64,000 bases of DNA from Verrucomicrobiia bacterium (GCA_036268055.1 DATAUW010000012.1:124001-188000); one strand, 5' to 3'; numbered from the stretch's first letter, positions 1-8,529 are shown. A program made the numbers and translations. The notes: a model not told the origin generated them from the letters alone.

Positions 1-2
1 CC

Positions 3-344
3 TCCACAGGCACGACTGCGAGTACCTACAGCGGCGGAGCGAACAATCTTCCGCGCTTGCTGGAAGATTGGGGCAACAGTGTTTCCGCAACGCTGACGTT
101 GAACACGTCGATCGTCTGTCTCTACAACAGCACCTGGGCGACCGGTCCGTTCGTTCTGCCCGGAACTTACTACTATGCACCGTCGCAACGTAATTTTAGC
201 TTCGATTTGAACTACACGCTCTCCTCGAAGATGCCGCCGGGCACGCCGAACATCTGCCGCCTGGTGCGCGCCGCCTGGTGCAATCCGCCGCCGCAAACCG
301 TCACCTTCGCGCCGTCGCCGACGCTGGATTTCGTTCCGCAATGA
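3..344 (+). CDS. C-terminal part of a secreted or pilus-associated hypothetical protein (truncated by window edge)
   Basis: The reading frame is open from the first bases of the window to a TGA at 342-344, so the gene begins upstream. The visible 113 residues are rich in Ser, Thr, Asn, Pro and aromatic residues, contain two Cys near the C-terminus and end in LDFVPQ. This composition fits an extracellular beta-rich domain. The next gene follows after 22 bases and could be co-transcribed. I do not recognise a family; a large pilus-associated or cell-surface protein is possible but only a guess. Confidence 0.6.
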   Translation, partial: STGTTASTYSGGANNLPRLLEDWGNSVSATLTLNTSIVCLYNSTWATGPFVLPGTYYYAPSQRNFSFDLNYTLSSKMPPGTPNICRLVRAAWCNPPPQTVTFAPSPTLDFVPQ

Positions 345-366
345 TTTGAATCATCCACCAGAACTT

Positions 367-987
367 ATGTTGCGCTTCACTCTTACTCTGGGCCTGCTTG
401 GCACGCTGGCGGCCGCTTCACAAGCCGGCACGCTCGTGCCGAGCGGCGAGGCGATCACAACCTCCGTCCAACGCGAACAGGTGGACACCGTCGAACCATT
501 CTATCGGGCTTATCTGACCACCGACGCGGAAAAATTCGCTTTTCTCATGCCGGACAAATACCGCCTGGGTGGCGATCCGGCCCACGGCAAGCTGCTCCTC
601 GAGAACATGGAAAAGGGGGGGATGATCTCGTTCACGTTCATGCGTTCCTCCGATTCCGATCCGGCGGAAACCGGTCGCGACGCCTACCGTCAATTACTGG
701 CGAGCCGTTATCCGAAGGCAAAATTTGTTGGTGAATTTTCCACCTCAGCGGGAGGCCATAGCGGAGATGGCTTTGAATTTCAATGGGTGGCGCCGAATGG
801 CCTGGTGGAAAAAACCCGCGCGGTTTATCTCCACACCAACGCGGGCCTGCTGGAATTGATTTCGACACGAAGCGCGACCAACGCTCCCGAAGCCCAGAAT
901 TCCCTCGATGAAATCATCCACACCTTCGCGGCCAGCGCGAGCGCGAATGGACAATTAGTTGTGCATCACATCGCCCGCTCCAATTAA
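367..987 (+). CDS. secreted hypothetical protein (about 206 aa)
   Basis: The start is set at the ATG at 367 because it opens directly into a signal peptide (MLRFTLTLGLLGTLAAASQA, cleavage likely before G). A TTG 21 bases upstream would put a non-hydrophobic tail in front. The mature part is a compact mixed alpha/beta protein of about 185 residues with no Cys and no obvious catalytic motif. It probably acts in the periplasm or outside the cell. It lies just downstream of the truncated first gene and is followed by a strong terminator, so the two may share a transcript. Function unknown. Confidence 0.7.
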   Translation: MLRFTLTLGLLGTLAAASQAGTLVPSGEAITTSVQREQVDTVEPFYRAYLTTDAEKFAFLMPDKYRLGGDPAHGKLLLENMEKGGMISFTFMRSSDSDPAETGRDAYRQLLASRYPKAKFVGEFSTSAGGHSGDGFEFQWVAPNGLVEKTRAVYLHTNAGLLELISTRSATNAPEAQNSLDEIIHTFAASASANGQLVVHHIARSN

Positions 988-1072
988 CGCGTCATTCGGC
1001 GGCCAGACACATCGCTTCAGAAAATATTTCAGAATCTAACGCATCACCGAAACTACAACACGGTTGATGCGG

Positions 1073-1097
1073 CCGGCCTGCGTGGGCCGGTTTTTTT
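1073..1097 (+). terminator. rho-independent terminator after the secreted hypothetical
   Basis: A perfect 6 bp GC stem (CCGGCC at 1073-1078 and GGCCGG at 1085-1090) with a 6 nt loop is followed directly by seven T. It lies 85 bases after the stop at 987 and ends the left-hand transcript. Confidence 0.8.
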
Positions 1098-1180
1098 ATT
1101 TTTGGAGAGAAAGCCGTGAATTGCGCCTTCAAAATGGGATAATGGAGAGCGGCGGTCTATGACCACCGAATCCGTTGGGA

Positions 1181-1349
1181 GCGCGGGTCTATGACCCGCA
1201 GCAACTCCCGCGAAGATTGCCGCTTTCGATTAGGCATAGGTTTTAAAAGTAACCGATCCGGGATGCGACAATTAAACATGTGGTGGGCTAAGCCGCAGAC
1301 GGCTTGACCTTATGGACCTTGCTGCGGGTCATAGACCCGCGGTCCGTTG
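1181..1349 (-). repeat. GCGGGTC-hairpin element, copy 1 (inverted orientation)
   Basis: Both ends carry the palindrome GCGGGTC-(TAT or ATA)-GACCCGC (1183-1199 and 1324-1340). Read on the minus strand it matches the copies at 17831-17950 and 32005-32176: hairpin, AGCAAGGT, a GGTCAAGCCG word with its own small hairpin, a variable middle, GCGGCAATCTT, TTGCT, hairpin, GGTCC. A degenerate extra word (GGCGGTC-TAT-GACC) lies at 1151. It contains no open frame of note. It fills most of the 370 base gap between 988 and 1359, just downstream of the greA-like stop. Confidence 0.75.
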
Positions 1350-1359
1350 AACATCAAAG

Positions 1360-3186
1360 TTACGCCTCCGGCTTTTTGTAGGCTTCAATCGTATCAATCC
1401 GGTAACGCTTCTTTGCGCCGTCCATTTCAAAGTCCACCATCTCGCCGGGTTTTTTGTTGAGCAAGGATTGGGCGACGGGCGTGAGGTAACTGATGATGCC
1501 GGTTTCGGGATCGGAATCCCACGCACCGAGGACGGCGAATTGTTCGACGTTGTTGGTGTTAAGGTCGGTGACCTTCACGGTCGTGCCGATGTTGACGGCG
1601 TCGGTCTTGACGTTGGCGAAGTCGGTTCCGCGCGCGCGGACGAGTTGCGCTTCCAATTCGGATTTGCGGCGCATCAGAAGCTTCTGCATTTCCTTCGCGG
1701 CCTTGTATTCGTGGTTTTCGCGCAAGTCGCCGTAGCTGCGGGCGATGGCGATTTCCTTCGAGTTGGCCGGGATTTTCTTTTGTACCAGCTCGGTATATTC
1801 GTCTTTGCGGCGTTCGAGACTTTCCCACGAAACGAGGTAATTCGCTTCCTGTTTGGTCGCCTCGCCGGAGATGAGCGATTGGATGGCGGGGTAACTCTTG
1901 ACGATGCGCGCGAGGAGCGAGCGTTTGTCCATGTCATCAAAGCACGGCGAAAGTTGCAGCGCGCGGGTCAAGTCCTTGATGACTTCCAGATCCGCGGAGC
2001 CGATGAGTTCGACGAGCAACTGCTGATCGTCGAGAATGAAATCGCGCAAACGGTTCGAGCGTTTTTCGTTGAACTGGTCGCGTTCCATCGCGCTCAGCAT
2101 CGCGCGGAAAACTTCCGGCCCGAGGATGTCCGCAAAGGCATCCGAGCGTTCCTTGGCGAGCCACAAAAGCAATTCGCTGCTGGCGGTATGCTGGCTGATC
2201 AGGCGAGCGAGGGTTTCCTTGAGCAAATCAATCTTGCCCTCGCTGATAAGCAACTGCGCGCACTCGCGGCAGAGCTTGGCGGGAACCACATTGAGGGTCG
2301 CGCGAACGATTTCGAGCCAGCGATCCGGATTGGCGTCCTTGAAAGAGTCGAGCGTGCGGCGATGCTTCACGGCGGGCATTTGCTCGACAAGCTGGCCGAG
2401 ACGGTTTTCCTGGGCCCAAATGCTTTTAGCGGTCAATTCGCCTTCGATCGGCGGAATTTTGGCGGCTTCGCGCAAATCGTCGCGGATGAAAATACCTTCG
2501 AGCGCAACGGGCGCCTGGGTGCGCTGATGCGTGAGGATCTCGGTGTTGAGTGTGGTGATGACTTCGGTCGCGGCGGCTTTGGGATCGCTAAGATCGGCGA
2601 CGCTCTTGAGAATTTCGCTGGCGACGGCAATGTGCGCTTTCAAACCTTTGGCCGCGCGATAATCACCGAGCAAACGGTCCTGCAAGGAGACTTCCTTGAC
2701 CTGGTAAATGATCGGGTCGGTCTTCTTGAGCGGCACCTGGAAATGGCCGTCCTTTTTCAACTCGCGTTTTGCTGCTTCCCACCATTTTTTCCAATCGTCC
2801 TTGATGACATCCGGCACGAGCACCGCCTGAATTTGATCCACCGTGGCGCGGCCGTTGTAACTCGTCAGCACAAGCTTGATGAGATCGAGATGATGCAACG
2901 CGGCCATCTGGCGCAGACCTTCGATATCCGCAGCTTTACGGGCGAGAATGTGATCCTTGGGAATCGGTTTCAGCGATTCAGCGGCGAAGGAAAGGTCCAT
3001 CGTGTGATTGGCCTTGCCGGGAAAATCAATCGTGAACCGCGCAAACACCGTGTCCACCGTCGTGATCTTTCCAAATCCCCAACTGCGGTGCATACAATAT
3101 CCGCTGGTGGTGAGCTGGACAAGCGGCTCGATCTGCTGCTTGTCGAGCTTGCCCGCGGCCGCCAATTTTTCGAACTCTTCTTTCAT
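1360..3186 (-). CDS. greA: long GreA/GreB-family transcript cleavage factor (608 aa)
   Basis: The last 160 residues are a GreA-type module. The coiled-coil hallmark ARSYGDLRENHEYKAAKE (near residue 480) precedes an FKBP-like C-terminal domain with GIISYLTPVAQSLLNKKPGE. Such factors bind the RNA polymerase secondary channel and stimulate cleavage of backtracked RNA. The protein is almost four times the usual GreA length (about 158 aa). Residues 1-450 form a mostly helical extension that starts with a small domain containing HRSWGFGKITTVD. Long GreA proteins are known in Chlamydia, another PVC member, so the fusion is probably ancestral. The gene is divergent from rsmB with only 28 bases between the start codons, so their promoters must overlap. 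The role of the extension is unknown. Confidence 0.85.
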   Translation of the reverse strand: MKEEFEKLAAAGKLDKQQIEPLVQLTTSGYCMHRSWGFGKITTVDTVFARFTIDFPGKANHTMDLSFAAESLKPIPKDHILARKAADIEGLRQMAALHHLDLIKLVLTSYNGRATVDQIQAVLVPDVIKDDWKKWWEAAKRELKKDGHFQVPLKKTDPIIYQVKEVSLQDRLLGDYRAAKGLKAHIAVASEILKSVADLSDPKAAATEVITTLNTEILTHQRTQAPVALEGIFIRDDLREAAKIPPIEGELTAKSIWAQENRLGQLVEQMPAVKHRRTLDSFKDANPDRWLEIVRATLNVVPAKLCRECAQLLISEGKIDLLKETLARLISQHTASSELLLWLAKERSDAFADILGPEVFRAMLSAMERDQFNEKRSNRLRDFILDDQQLLVELIGSADLEVIKDLTRALQLSPCFDDMDKRSLLARIVKSYPAIQSLISGEATKQEANYLVSWESLERRKDEYTELVQKKIPANSKEIAIARSYGDLRENHEYKAAKEMQKLLMRRKSELEAQLVRARGTDFANVKTDAVNIGTTVKVTDLNTNNVEQFAVLGAWDSDPETGIISYLTPVAQSLLNKKPGEMVDFEMDGAKKRYRIDTIEAYKKPEA

Positions 3187-3214
3187 AAATGTATCTTATT
3201 TCTCGCCTGCTGAC

Positions 3215-4543
3215 ATGACAATGGCATTATTAAAAGTCGTGAGCGAACAAAAACCAAGACAAATTGCCGTGCAGGTCCTCAGGCAACGGCTACTGGAACA
3301 GGACTATACTGAGAATTTATTTGAAAAAGAATTGTCGGCGCACCGGCTGACGTCGTCCGACCGGGGGCTTTGCCAGGAGTTGGTTTATGGCATCGCGCGC
3401 TGGCAAATGACGCTCGACTGGCTCATCGCGCGCAAGACGGAAGGGCGCACGCAGAAGGAGGAATTGCGGATTCTTTTGCAGTTGGGACTTTACCAGATGT
3501 TCTGGCTGGATCGCATTCCCAACCATGCGGCGGTGCACGAGACGGTGGAATTGGCGAAACATCTCGGGCTGGGGCCGCAGGCGGGTTTTGTGAATGCGGT
3601 GTTGCGCGGCTACACGCGCGAGCGGGTGGAAACGGAAACGCTGCTGGCGGATTTAAAAATCAACCAACCCGCGCTGGGGTATTCGCATCCCGAATGGATT
3701 TATCAACGATGGTTCGCCCGCTGGGGCGCGGAAAAGACGGCCCAGTTGATGCAGTTGAACAACACGCCGCCGCCGACTTTCGCGCGATTGAACACGCTCA
3801 AGGCGGACGCTACGAAACTCATGGCGCAGTGGGACACCGAGCGCGTGAAGTTCGCGAGGCGAAGTTTCGATTGGACGGGCGGTGGGCTGGTGTATCAGTT
3901 GGAGTCGCATCCGTCGCTGGCGGAAATGCGGAGTTTCAAGGACGGGTGGTTTTATGTGCAGGACCCAAGCACGCTGCTCGCGGTGCGGGAACTCGACCCG
4001 CAACCCGGCGAGGCCGTGCTGGATTTGTGCGCCGCGCCAGGGGGCAAGACGACGTTCATCGCCCAGCAAATGCAGAATCGCGGACGCATCACCGCGCAGG
4101 ACGCGCAACCGGATCGCCTGGATTTGATCCGGGAGAATTGCGCGCGATTGGGTGTGATCGTAGCGGAAATGTCCGTGGCGCCGAGCGGCGTGATTGCGAA
4201 CCCGGCAAAAAAATTCGACCGCGTGCTGGTGGATGCGCCGTGCTCGAACACGGGCGTGATGCGCCGACGCGTGGATTTGCGCTGGCGGATTCGCGCGGAG
4301 GAAATCGAGCGCCTGCGCGCGGAGCAATTACAACTGTTGCGCGCCGCCGCACCGCGAACCAAACCGGGCGGACGACTCGTCTATAGCACATGCAGCCTGG
4401 AGCCGGACGAAAACACTGAAGTGGTGAAGCAATTTTTGGGTGAACATCCGCAATTCAAATTGGAACACGAACGTGAATTGCTCCCCTTCGTTGAAGGCGT
4501 GGACGGCGCATATATAGCCGTGCTAAGCGCAGCCGGACTTTAA
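3215..4543 (+). CDS. rsmB: 16S rRNA m5C967 methyltransferase RsmB-like
   Basis: This 442 aa protein has the RsmB layout: an N-terminal NusB-like RNA-binding domain (about 1-145, with RQIAVQVLRQRLLEQ and IPNHAAVHETVELAK) and a Rossmann methyltransferase domain. The SAM site is LDLCAAPGGKT. The two catalytic Cys lie in VDAPCSNTG and STCSLEPDEN. It should methylate C967 of 16S rRNA with S-adenosylmethionine in the cytoplasm. The start is taken at the ATG at 3215 (MTMALLKVV). Upstream in-frame codons run into the divergent greA-like gene and are unlikely. A second ATG at 3221 is equally possible. Length matches the family (about 430 aa). Confidence 0.9.
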   Translation: MTMALLKVVSEQKPRQIAVQVLRQRLLEQDYTENLFEKELSAHRLTSSDRGLCQELVYGIARWQMTLDWLIARKTEGRTQKEELRILLQLGLYQMFWLDRIPNHAAVHETVELAKHLGLGPQAGFVNAVLRGYTRERVETETLLADLKINQPALGYSHPEWIYQRWFARWGAEKTAQLMQLNNTPPPTFARLNTLKADATKLMAQWDTERVKFARRSFDWTGGGLVYQLESHPSLAEMRSFKDGWFYVQDPSTLLAVRELDPQPGEAVLDLCAAPGGKTTFIAQQMQNRGRITAQDAQPDRLDLIRENCARLGVIVAEMSVAPSGVIANPAKKFDRVLVDAPCSNTGVMRRRVDLRWRIRAEEIERLRAEQLQLLRAAAPRTKPGGRLVYSTCSLEPDENTEVVKQFLGEHPQFKLEHERELLPFVEGVDGAYIAVLSAAGL

Positions 4544-4660
4544 TTGATTCGACACCACAGAGCGCCGCTAGCGGACGATTATGCAATGACACACCATTGA
4601 ATATTGGGAAGCCCTATGCTTTCAAATGTTTGATGGTATGATGACGGAAGGTGCGGGCCG

Positions 4661-6055
4661 ATGGTTCGGCGCGCTGGGATGACTGTTATGGACAACGATA
4701 AAAAAGCGGCGGCGGAACCGAAAACGGGTTTGGACAGAATCGTAGCGCCGGTCACGGAGACGTTTGGATTGAGTTGGGCACTGGCGGCGGCCTCGGTGCT
4801 TCTGTCAGTGGCATTGCTGGCGGCGGCGGTTTTTTATTTTTTTCATTCCGCGCCGCCGCGCACGTTGACGATCAGCAGCGGACCGCCCGGCAGTTCGTTT
4901 GAATCCTTTGCGACAAATTATCAAGCCATCCTCGCCAGCAACCATGTGACTTTGAAGATCGTGGAGTCACAAGGTTCCGAAGAAAATCTCGCGCGTCTGA
5001 ATGACAAAAAATCAAAGGTGGACGTGGGCTTTGTGCAGGGCGGCATCACGAATGGATTACAGGACAGCAAACTGGTTTCGCTGGGCAGCATCACGTATCA
5101 GCCGATGCTCATCTTTTACCACGGAACAAACGAGGTAAAGCTGTTGTCCGATTTTCGCGGCAAACGGCTCGCGCTCGGCCCGGCGGGCAGCGGCACGCGC
5201 GCATTGGCGACGACCTTGCTGAATCTCAACGGCGTGGACGTGGGTTCCAACGCGACGCTTGTGGACATTGACGCGACGAATTCACCGGAGGCATTGCAGA
5301 GCGGCAAAGTGGATGCGGTATTTCTCATGGGGGATTCGGCGTCGCCGCTGATCATGAAAAAATTATTGCTCTCGCCAGGCGTGCAGCTTTTCAACTTCGA
5401 GCAGGCGGATGGTTACGCGCGCAAAATCACCTACCTGGACAAACTCGAACTGCCGATGGGCTCGATTGATTTCGGCAAAAATATTCCGTCGCAGGACGTG
5501 TTTCTGCTGGGGCCGACGGTGGAGCTTTTGGCGCAGCCGAACTTGCATCCGGCGCTGGTGGATTTATTGCTGGAGGCCGCAAAAAGGGTGCATGGCTCAG
5601 CGAATTTGCTGCGGAAAAAAGATGAATTTCCCGCGCCGCTGGAACACGATTTTCCGATCAGCGCGGAAGCGGAACGATTTTATAAATCGGGAAAAGGATT
5701 TCTGTATAATATGCTGCCGTTCTGGCTGGCGAGCCTGGTGAATCGAATTTTAGTCGCGTTCGTCCCGCTGGTGGTACTGCTGATCCCAAGTGTGAAGGCG
5801 ATTCCGGCGGCTTATAAATGGCGGATACGCATGCTGATTTACCGGCGGTATCGGTTGTTGCTCGCGCTGGAACGCGAACTGGATGAGAACGGCTCGCCGA
5901 AGAAGATCGAAGAATTATTGGCGCGGCTGGACCGCATCGAAGCGACGGTCAATGGAATGAAAGTGCCGGCGTCGTTTGCGGATGCGTTTTATGGGCTGCG
6001 CGGGCACATCGGTTTTGTGCGCCAGCGGTTGACGGATCGCCAGGGGCAGAATTAG
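4661..6055 (+). CDS. membrane-anchored TAXI-family solute-binding protein
   Basis: A transmembrane segment near residues 40-60 is followed by a periplasmic domain starting LTISSGPPGSSFESFATNYQ and containing QGSEENLARLNDKKSKVDVGF and RGKRLALGPAGSGTRALA. This is typical of TAXI-type TRAP substrate-binding proteins. A second hydrophobic stretch (about 345-375) and a cytoplasmic coiled tail of about 80 residues follow. No TRAP permease gene is nearby, so it may sense rather than feed a transporter. A Shine-Dalgarno-like GGAAGG at 4647 sits 8 bases before the ATG at 4661; ATGs at 4679 and 4688 are alternatives. Ligand unknown. Confidence 0.75.
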   Translation: MVRRAGMTVMDNDKKAAAEPKTGLDRIVAPVTETFGLSWALAAASVLLSVALLAAAVFYFFHSAPPRTLTISSGPPGSSFESFATNYQAILASNHVTLKIVESQGSEENLARLNDKKSKVDVGFVQGGITNGLQDSKLVSLGSITYQPMLIFYHGTNEVKLLSDFRGKRLALGPAGSGTRALATTLLNLNGVDVGSNATLVDIDATNSPEALQSGKVDAVFLMGDSASPLIMKKLLLSPGVQLFNFEQADGYARKITYLDKLELPMGSIDFGKNIPSQDVFLLGPTVELLAQPNLHPALVDLLLEAAKRVHGSANLLRKKDEFPAPLEHDFPISAEAERFYKSGKGFLYNMLPFWLASLVNRILVAFVPLVVLLIPSVKAIPAAYKWRIRMLIYRRYRLLLALERELDENGSPKKIEELLARLDRIEATVNGMKVPASFADAFYGLRGHIGFVRQRLTDRQGQN

Positions 6056-6202
6056 CTGGCGTTCATTTATTTAACTCCGCCCGCGGTTTGACCAGTTCAA
6101 GCACTGGTGTTAGGATGAAATCGTTCCCTTCATTCGATTCAGATTCCTTCTGGATTACGAATTCCTTAATACAAAATCATTCAACACCGACTTGTTACTA
6201 TT

Positions 6203-6475
6203 ATGAGAAAGACACTTGCGATTATTTTTTCAGGCGCGGCGCTCGCCGGCACTTTGGCTTTCACCTTGCCTTCGGTTTTTGCGGAATCGAATATCGTGCC
6301 TACGCCGATGGCAGAAAATCGCCCAGCCATGCATCGCGCGATTGATGCGCTGGAAGCCGCGAAAACGGAAATGGAACACGCCGGCCACGATTTCGGCGGC
6401 CACAAGGCCGCAGCCATCGCCGAATGTGACAAGGCGATTGTCCAGTTGAAAGAGGCGCTGAAATACGACCGCTGA
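6203..6475 (+). CDS. small secreted His-containing helical protein (90 aa)
   Basis: A clear signal peptide (MRKTLAIIFSGAALAGTLAF, cleavage near VFA-E at residue 27) precedes a 62 residue mature chain. The mature chain is predicted helical, with regular His, Met and acidic residues (MHRAIDALEAAKTEMEHAG, then HDFGGHKAAA). Small periplasmic helical hairpins of this type are common in Verrucomicrobia. Metal or haem binding is possible from the His and Met content but not shown. It is a single gene, followed 19 bases later by the 178 bp palindromic element. Confidence 0.65.
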   Translation: MRKTLAIIFSGAALAGTLAFTLPSVFAESNIVPTPMAENRPAMHRAIDALEAAKTEMEHAGHDFGGHKAAAIAECDKAIVQLKEALKYDR

Positions 6476-6493
6476 TTCGCGAGTGCGGATTTG

Positions 6494-6671
6494 AACCGCG
6501 GAGGCACGGAGACGCGGAGGAAGAAGAAAGTTTTAGCCACGGATGGAACACGAAACAAACACTGATTGAGAACATTTTTCTGTGTTCAATCCGTGTTTCA
6601 TCTGTGGCTGGTACCTCCTTTTTCCCTTTGGCCGTTCGCAAGGACCTCCGCGTCTCCGTGCCTCCGCGGTT
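6494..6671. repeat. 178 bp nested-palindrome element with perfect 26 bp terminal inverted repeats
   Basis: The left arm 6494-6519 (AACCGCGGAGGCACGGAGAC and six more bases) is an exact reverse complement of the right arm 6646-6671. Inside lies a second inverted pair, AGCCACGGATGGAACACG against CGTGTTTCATCTGTGGCT (two mismatches), and inside that GATTGA/TCAATC. The whole element could fold into one long hairpin. It carries no gene. A related end occurs at 28859-28884. It resembles a MITE or a folded non-coding element. Confidence 0.75.
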
Positions 6672-6752
6672 AATTCTGATTTCCACGCACCATGTTTTGT
6701 GGACAAGGCGGAATTGCGGCTTATCATTGGGAAAAATTTAACGCGCAAAAAC

Positions 6753-7169
6753 ATGGCTAAGGAAAAATTGAAATCAGCGCCGATGCCGGTGGAGTTGCTG
6801 AACATGCAGGGCTTCACGGCGTCGCAGCAGGAGGCGCTGCTGGATCTGCTGGTTCTGGCGATGTATCTCGACGGCAATCTCGCCAAGGTCGAGGAGGCGC
6901 GCGTGCAACAACTTTTGACCGCGATGGGTTTTGCGACCGAGTATGATCGCAACCGCCAATTCGACGCATCAGTCACGCGCGTGCGGCGGGAATCGCAGAC
7001 GGCGGAGGCGGTGAAGGCCTGCAGCGGACGGCTCGCGGATAAATTCACGTTGCCGGACCAGCAGCGGCGGATTTACCGGATGTTGCGCGAGTTGACGGCG
7101 CTGGATGGAAATATTTCAAAAGAGGAAAGCCAGTTCTTATTGGCGATCAAAGAGAAGTTTGGGATCTGA
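6753..7169 (+). CDS. TerB-like (tellurite-resistance-like) domain protein
   Basis: This 138 aa acidic, all-helical protein shows the pattern of TerB-like domains: repeated helical units with LLVLAMYLDGNLAKVEE (residues 31-47) and ALDGNISKEESQFL near the C-terminus, each with an Asp-Gly-Asn turn that may bind a cation. It has no signal peptide and is probably cytoplasmic. The start is set at the ATG at 6753, because upstream in-frame sequence lies inside the palindromic element. TerB-like domains occur in stress and phage-related contexts, but no ter operon is present here. Precise role unknown. Confidence 0.65.
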   Translation: MAKEKLKSAPMPVELLNMQGFTASQQEALLDLLVLAMYLDGNLAKVEEARVQQLLTAMGFATEYDRNRQFDASVTRVRRESQTAEAVKACSGRLADKFTLPDQQRRIYRMLRELTALDGNISKEESQFLLAIKEKFGI

Positions 7170-7194
7170 ATAGAACGGAGTCGGGGGGCGCAAT

Positions 7195-7296
7195 GGGGGA
7201 GGTGAGCGTACTTGCGAGCCCCATATAGATCTACCGCGTTAATTTTCCATCAGGGGCAACAAATTAATCAGGGCTCGCGATAAGCTCGCCCCCCAT
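7195..7296. repeat. inverted-repeat element with GCTCGC words
   Basis: The left part (about 7195-7224, GGTGAGCGTACTTGCGAGCCCC) and the right part (7270-7296, GGGCTCGCGATAAGCTCGCC) are imperfect inverted repeats around an AT-rich centre. The reverse complement of the left word recurs at 59735-59758 as GGGGCTCGCGGGTACGCTCT with a C-rich tail, so this belongs to a dispersed family. It lies between the convergent TerB-like gene and the yqjDEK-like operon and may end both transcripts. Confidence 0.55.
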
Positions 7297-7307
7297 ATTA
7301 ATCGGAA

Positions 7308-7643
7308 TTATTCCGCCTGATCTTCTGACTGGCCGCGCATGCGTTTGAACATGCCTTTTACCTGGTTAAAGACGGAGATGCCGGACATGACCTTGGAGAT
7401 GATACCGCCTTTGCCGGGAGTTGCCGCGGCATTTTTTTTGGCCATGAACAATCCAGCCACCGATGCGCCGACGCTCAGCGCGACCGACGAAATTCCGAGA
7501 ATGGCAAAACGCTTTTGCAAATGGTCAAAAGCTTCATGCGCGGCGGCCATCTGGACGCGAAATGTCTGCCGATGGATTTCGCTTTGCATCAGCAACAGTT
7601 TCTTGCGTTGAGAAAATTCTTTTACTTCGAAGATTCTAACCAC
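7308..7643 (-). CDS. YqjK-like small membrane protein
   Basis: The protein has 111 aa: a charged helix (residues 1-45, rich in Gln, Arg and His), one transmembrane segment (about 48-68, AILGISSVALSVGASVAGLF) and a basic tail. It is the third gene of a yqjD-yqjE-yqjK-like operon and overlaps the end of the YqjE-like gene by 22 bases. It starts at GTG, with AGGA seven bases upstream inside that gene. By position and topology it corresponds to YqjK, though sequence likeness is weak. Role unknown; inner-membrane location likely. Confidence 0.6.
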   Translation of the reverse strand: MVRIFEVKEFSQRKKLLLMQSEIHRQTFRVQMAAAHEAFDHLQKRFAILGISSVALSVGASVAGLFMAKKNAAATPGKGGIISKVMSGISVFNQVKGMFKRMRGQSEDQAE

Positions 7644-8008
7644 TCGCGGTCCTTTTTCATTTCACCGATGGAACCCGCGAACGGCGGCGCCCCGGTTTTG
7701 AGAATGGATTTGAGGTTCAACAACGCCAGCAGCGCGCCCACGGCATAGATCACGCAGAATCCCACGAGCGCCCAGATGCGCAACGATTCGGGAAACAGCC
7801 ACACGATCAAACTGGTGAATACGATGAGAAACATCAACCCCAGCAGACCCACGGCCATCGCCCAGACGAGCAATTCCATCAGGTGCGTCTTCTCCTCCTC
7901 CACTTCAAGCAAGAAGAGTTCGCCGCGGTTTTGCAGCGCGGAAAAACCGGTGCTGACCAGTTGCCGGATCTGCGTGAGCAGGCCGACGGGATTGGACTCG
8001 GATTCCAC
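7622..8008 (-). CDS. YqjE-like / phage-holin superfamily III-type membrane protein
   Basis: The protein has 128 aa. An amphipathic N-terminal helix with FLLEVEEEKTHLMELL is followed by two transmembrane segments (about 47-70 and 77-98), typical of the YqjE/Actinobact_holin_X family (DUF1469). The name holin in that family reflects topology only. It starts at GTG (8006-8008), three bases after the stop of the upstream DUF883 gene, so translation is probably coupled. In Enterobacteria the equivalents are stress-induced inner-membrane proteins; a similar envelope role is inferred here. Confidence 0.75.
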   Translation of the reverse strand: MESESNPVGLLTQIRQLVSTGFSALQNRGELFLLEVEEEKTHLMELLVWAMAVGLLGLMFLIVFTSLIVWLFPESLRIWALVGFCVIYAVGALLALLNLKSILKTGAPPFAGSIGEMKKDREWLESSK

Positions 8009-8011
8009 GTT

Positions 8012-8323
8012 TTATTTGCGATTGACCAGGACGCCGATAAGCAGGCCCAAACCAAAGGCGATGCCGATGGATTGATAGGGATGATCGCGGATCACCCTGT
8101 CGGTGGCCTTGGCGCCGGCAACAGTTTTGTCCTGGAGTTTGCGGGCGGTTTCCTTGGCGGAATCGAGCGCAGCGGAAAGCTTGGCGCGCGCGGCCACGCT
8201 TTTTTCGCCAAGTTCACCAACCCCTGCGCGGAGAACTTCTTCGCCGTCCTGAACGACCTGGCGGAGATCGTGCAATAATTTCTGGGTGGAATCGTGCAAT
8301 TCACTGCTTGAATGGTCGTCCAT
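8012..8323 (-). CDS. YqjD/ElaB-type DUF883 protein
   Basis: The protein has 103 aa: a long amphipathic, Ala-rich helix with the DUF883 pattern (LLHDLRQVVQDGEEVLRAG, then KLSAALDSAKE) and a C-terminal transmembrane anchor ending GLGLLIGVLVNRK. Proteins of this family in E. coli are tail-anchored in the inner membrane and bind ribosomes in stationary phase. The DHPYQSIGIAFG motif just before the anchor is characteristic. It is first in a three-gene operon. Confidence 0.85.
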   Translation of the reverse strand: MDDHSSSELHDSTQKLLHDLRQVVQDGEEVLRAGVGELGEKSVAARAKLSAALDSAKETARKLQDKTVAGAKATDRVIRDHPYQSIGIAFGLGLLIGVLVNRK

Positions 8324-8470
8324 AATTTTATCTCTGGTTTGAATTTTGAAATGCTTTTAATGCCGCAACCCGCGGCATCTGACCGGACTTCGGTATGCTC
8401 ATTTTAACGAAGTCTGTCAACGGGATTGTAAACGAATAATGGGACCGGCGCAAATTTTTCTGCGGGAAGG

Positions 8471-8492
8471 TTTTTCAGCCGTGGCTGAAAAA
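8471..8492. terminator. perfect hairpin between the chitinase and the yqjD operon
   Basis: TTTTTCAGCC-GT-GGCTGAAAAA is a perfect 10 bp inverted repeat with a 2 base centre. It lies downstream of the GH18 gene (stop at 8530, minus strand). The T and A runs are part of the stem, so it could work in either direction, but there is no extra U tract. It may be a terminator or a short palindromic repeat. Confidence 0.4.
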
Positions 8493-8529
8493 AGGAATTT
8501 ATGAATCTTTGTGGATGTAGCAGGTCACC

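Noticed and set aside
1468-3213. A 581 codon open frame antisense to the greA-like gene
   Set aside because: It is the shadow of a GC-rich coding frame on the other strand; its product is low in family signal, and the greA-like protein has clear conserved motifs.
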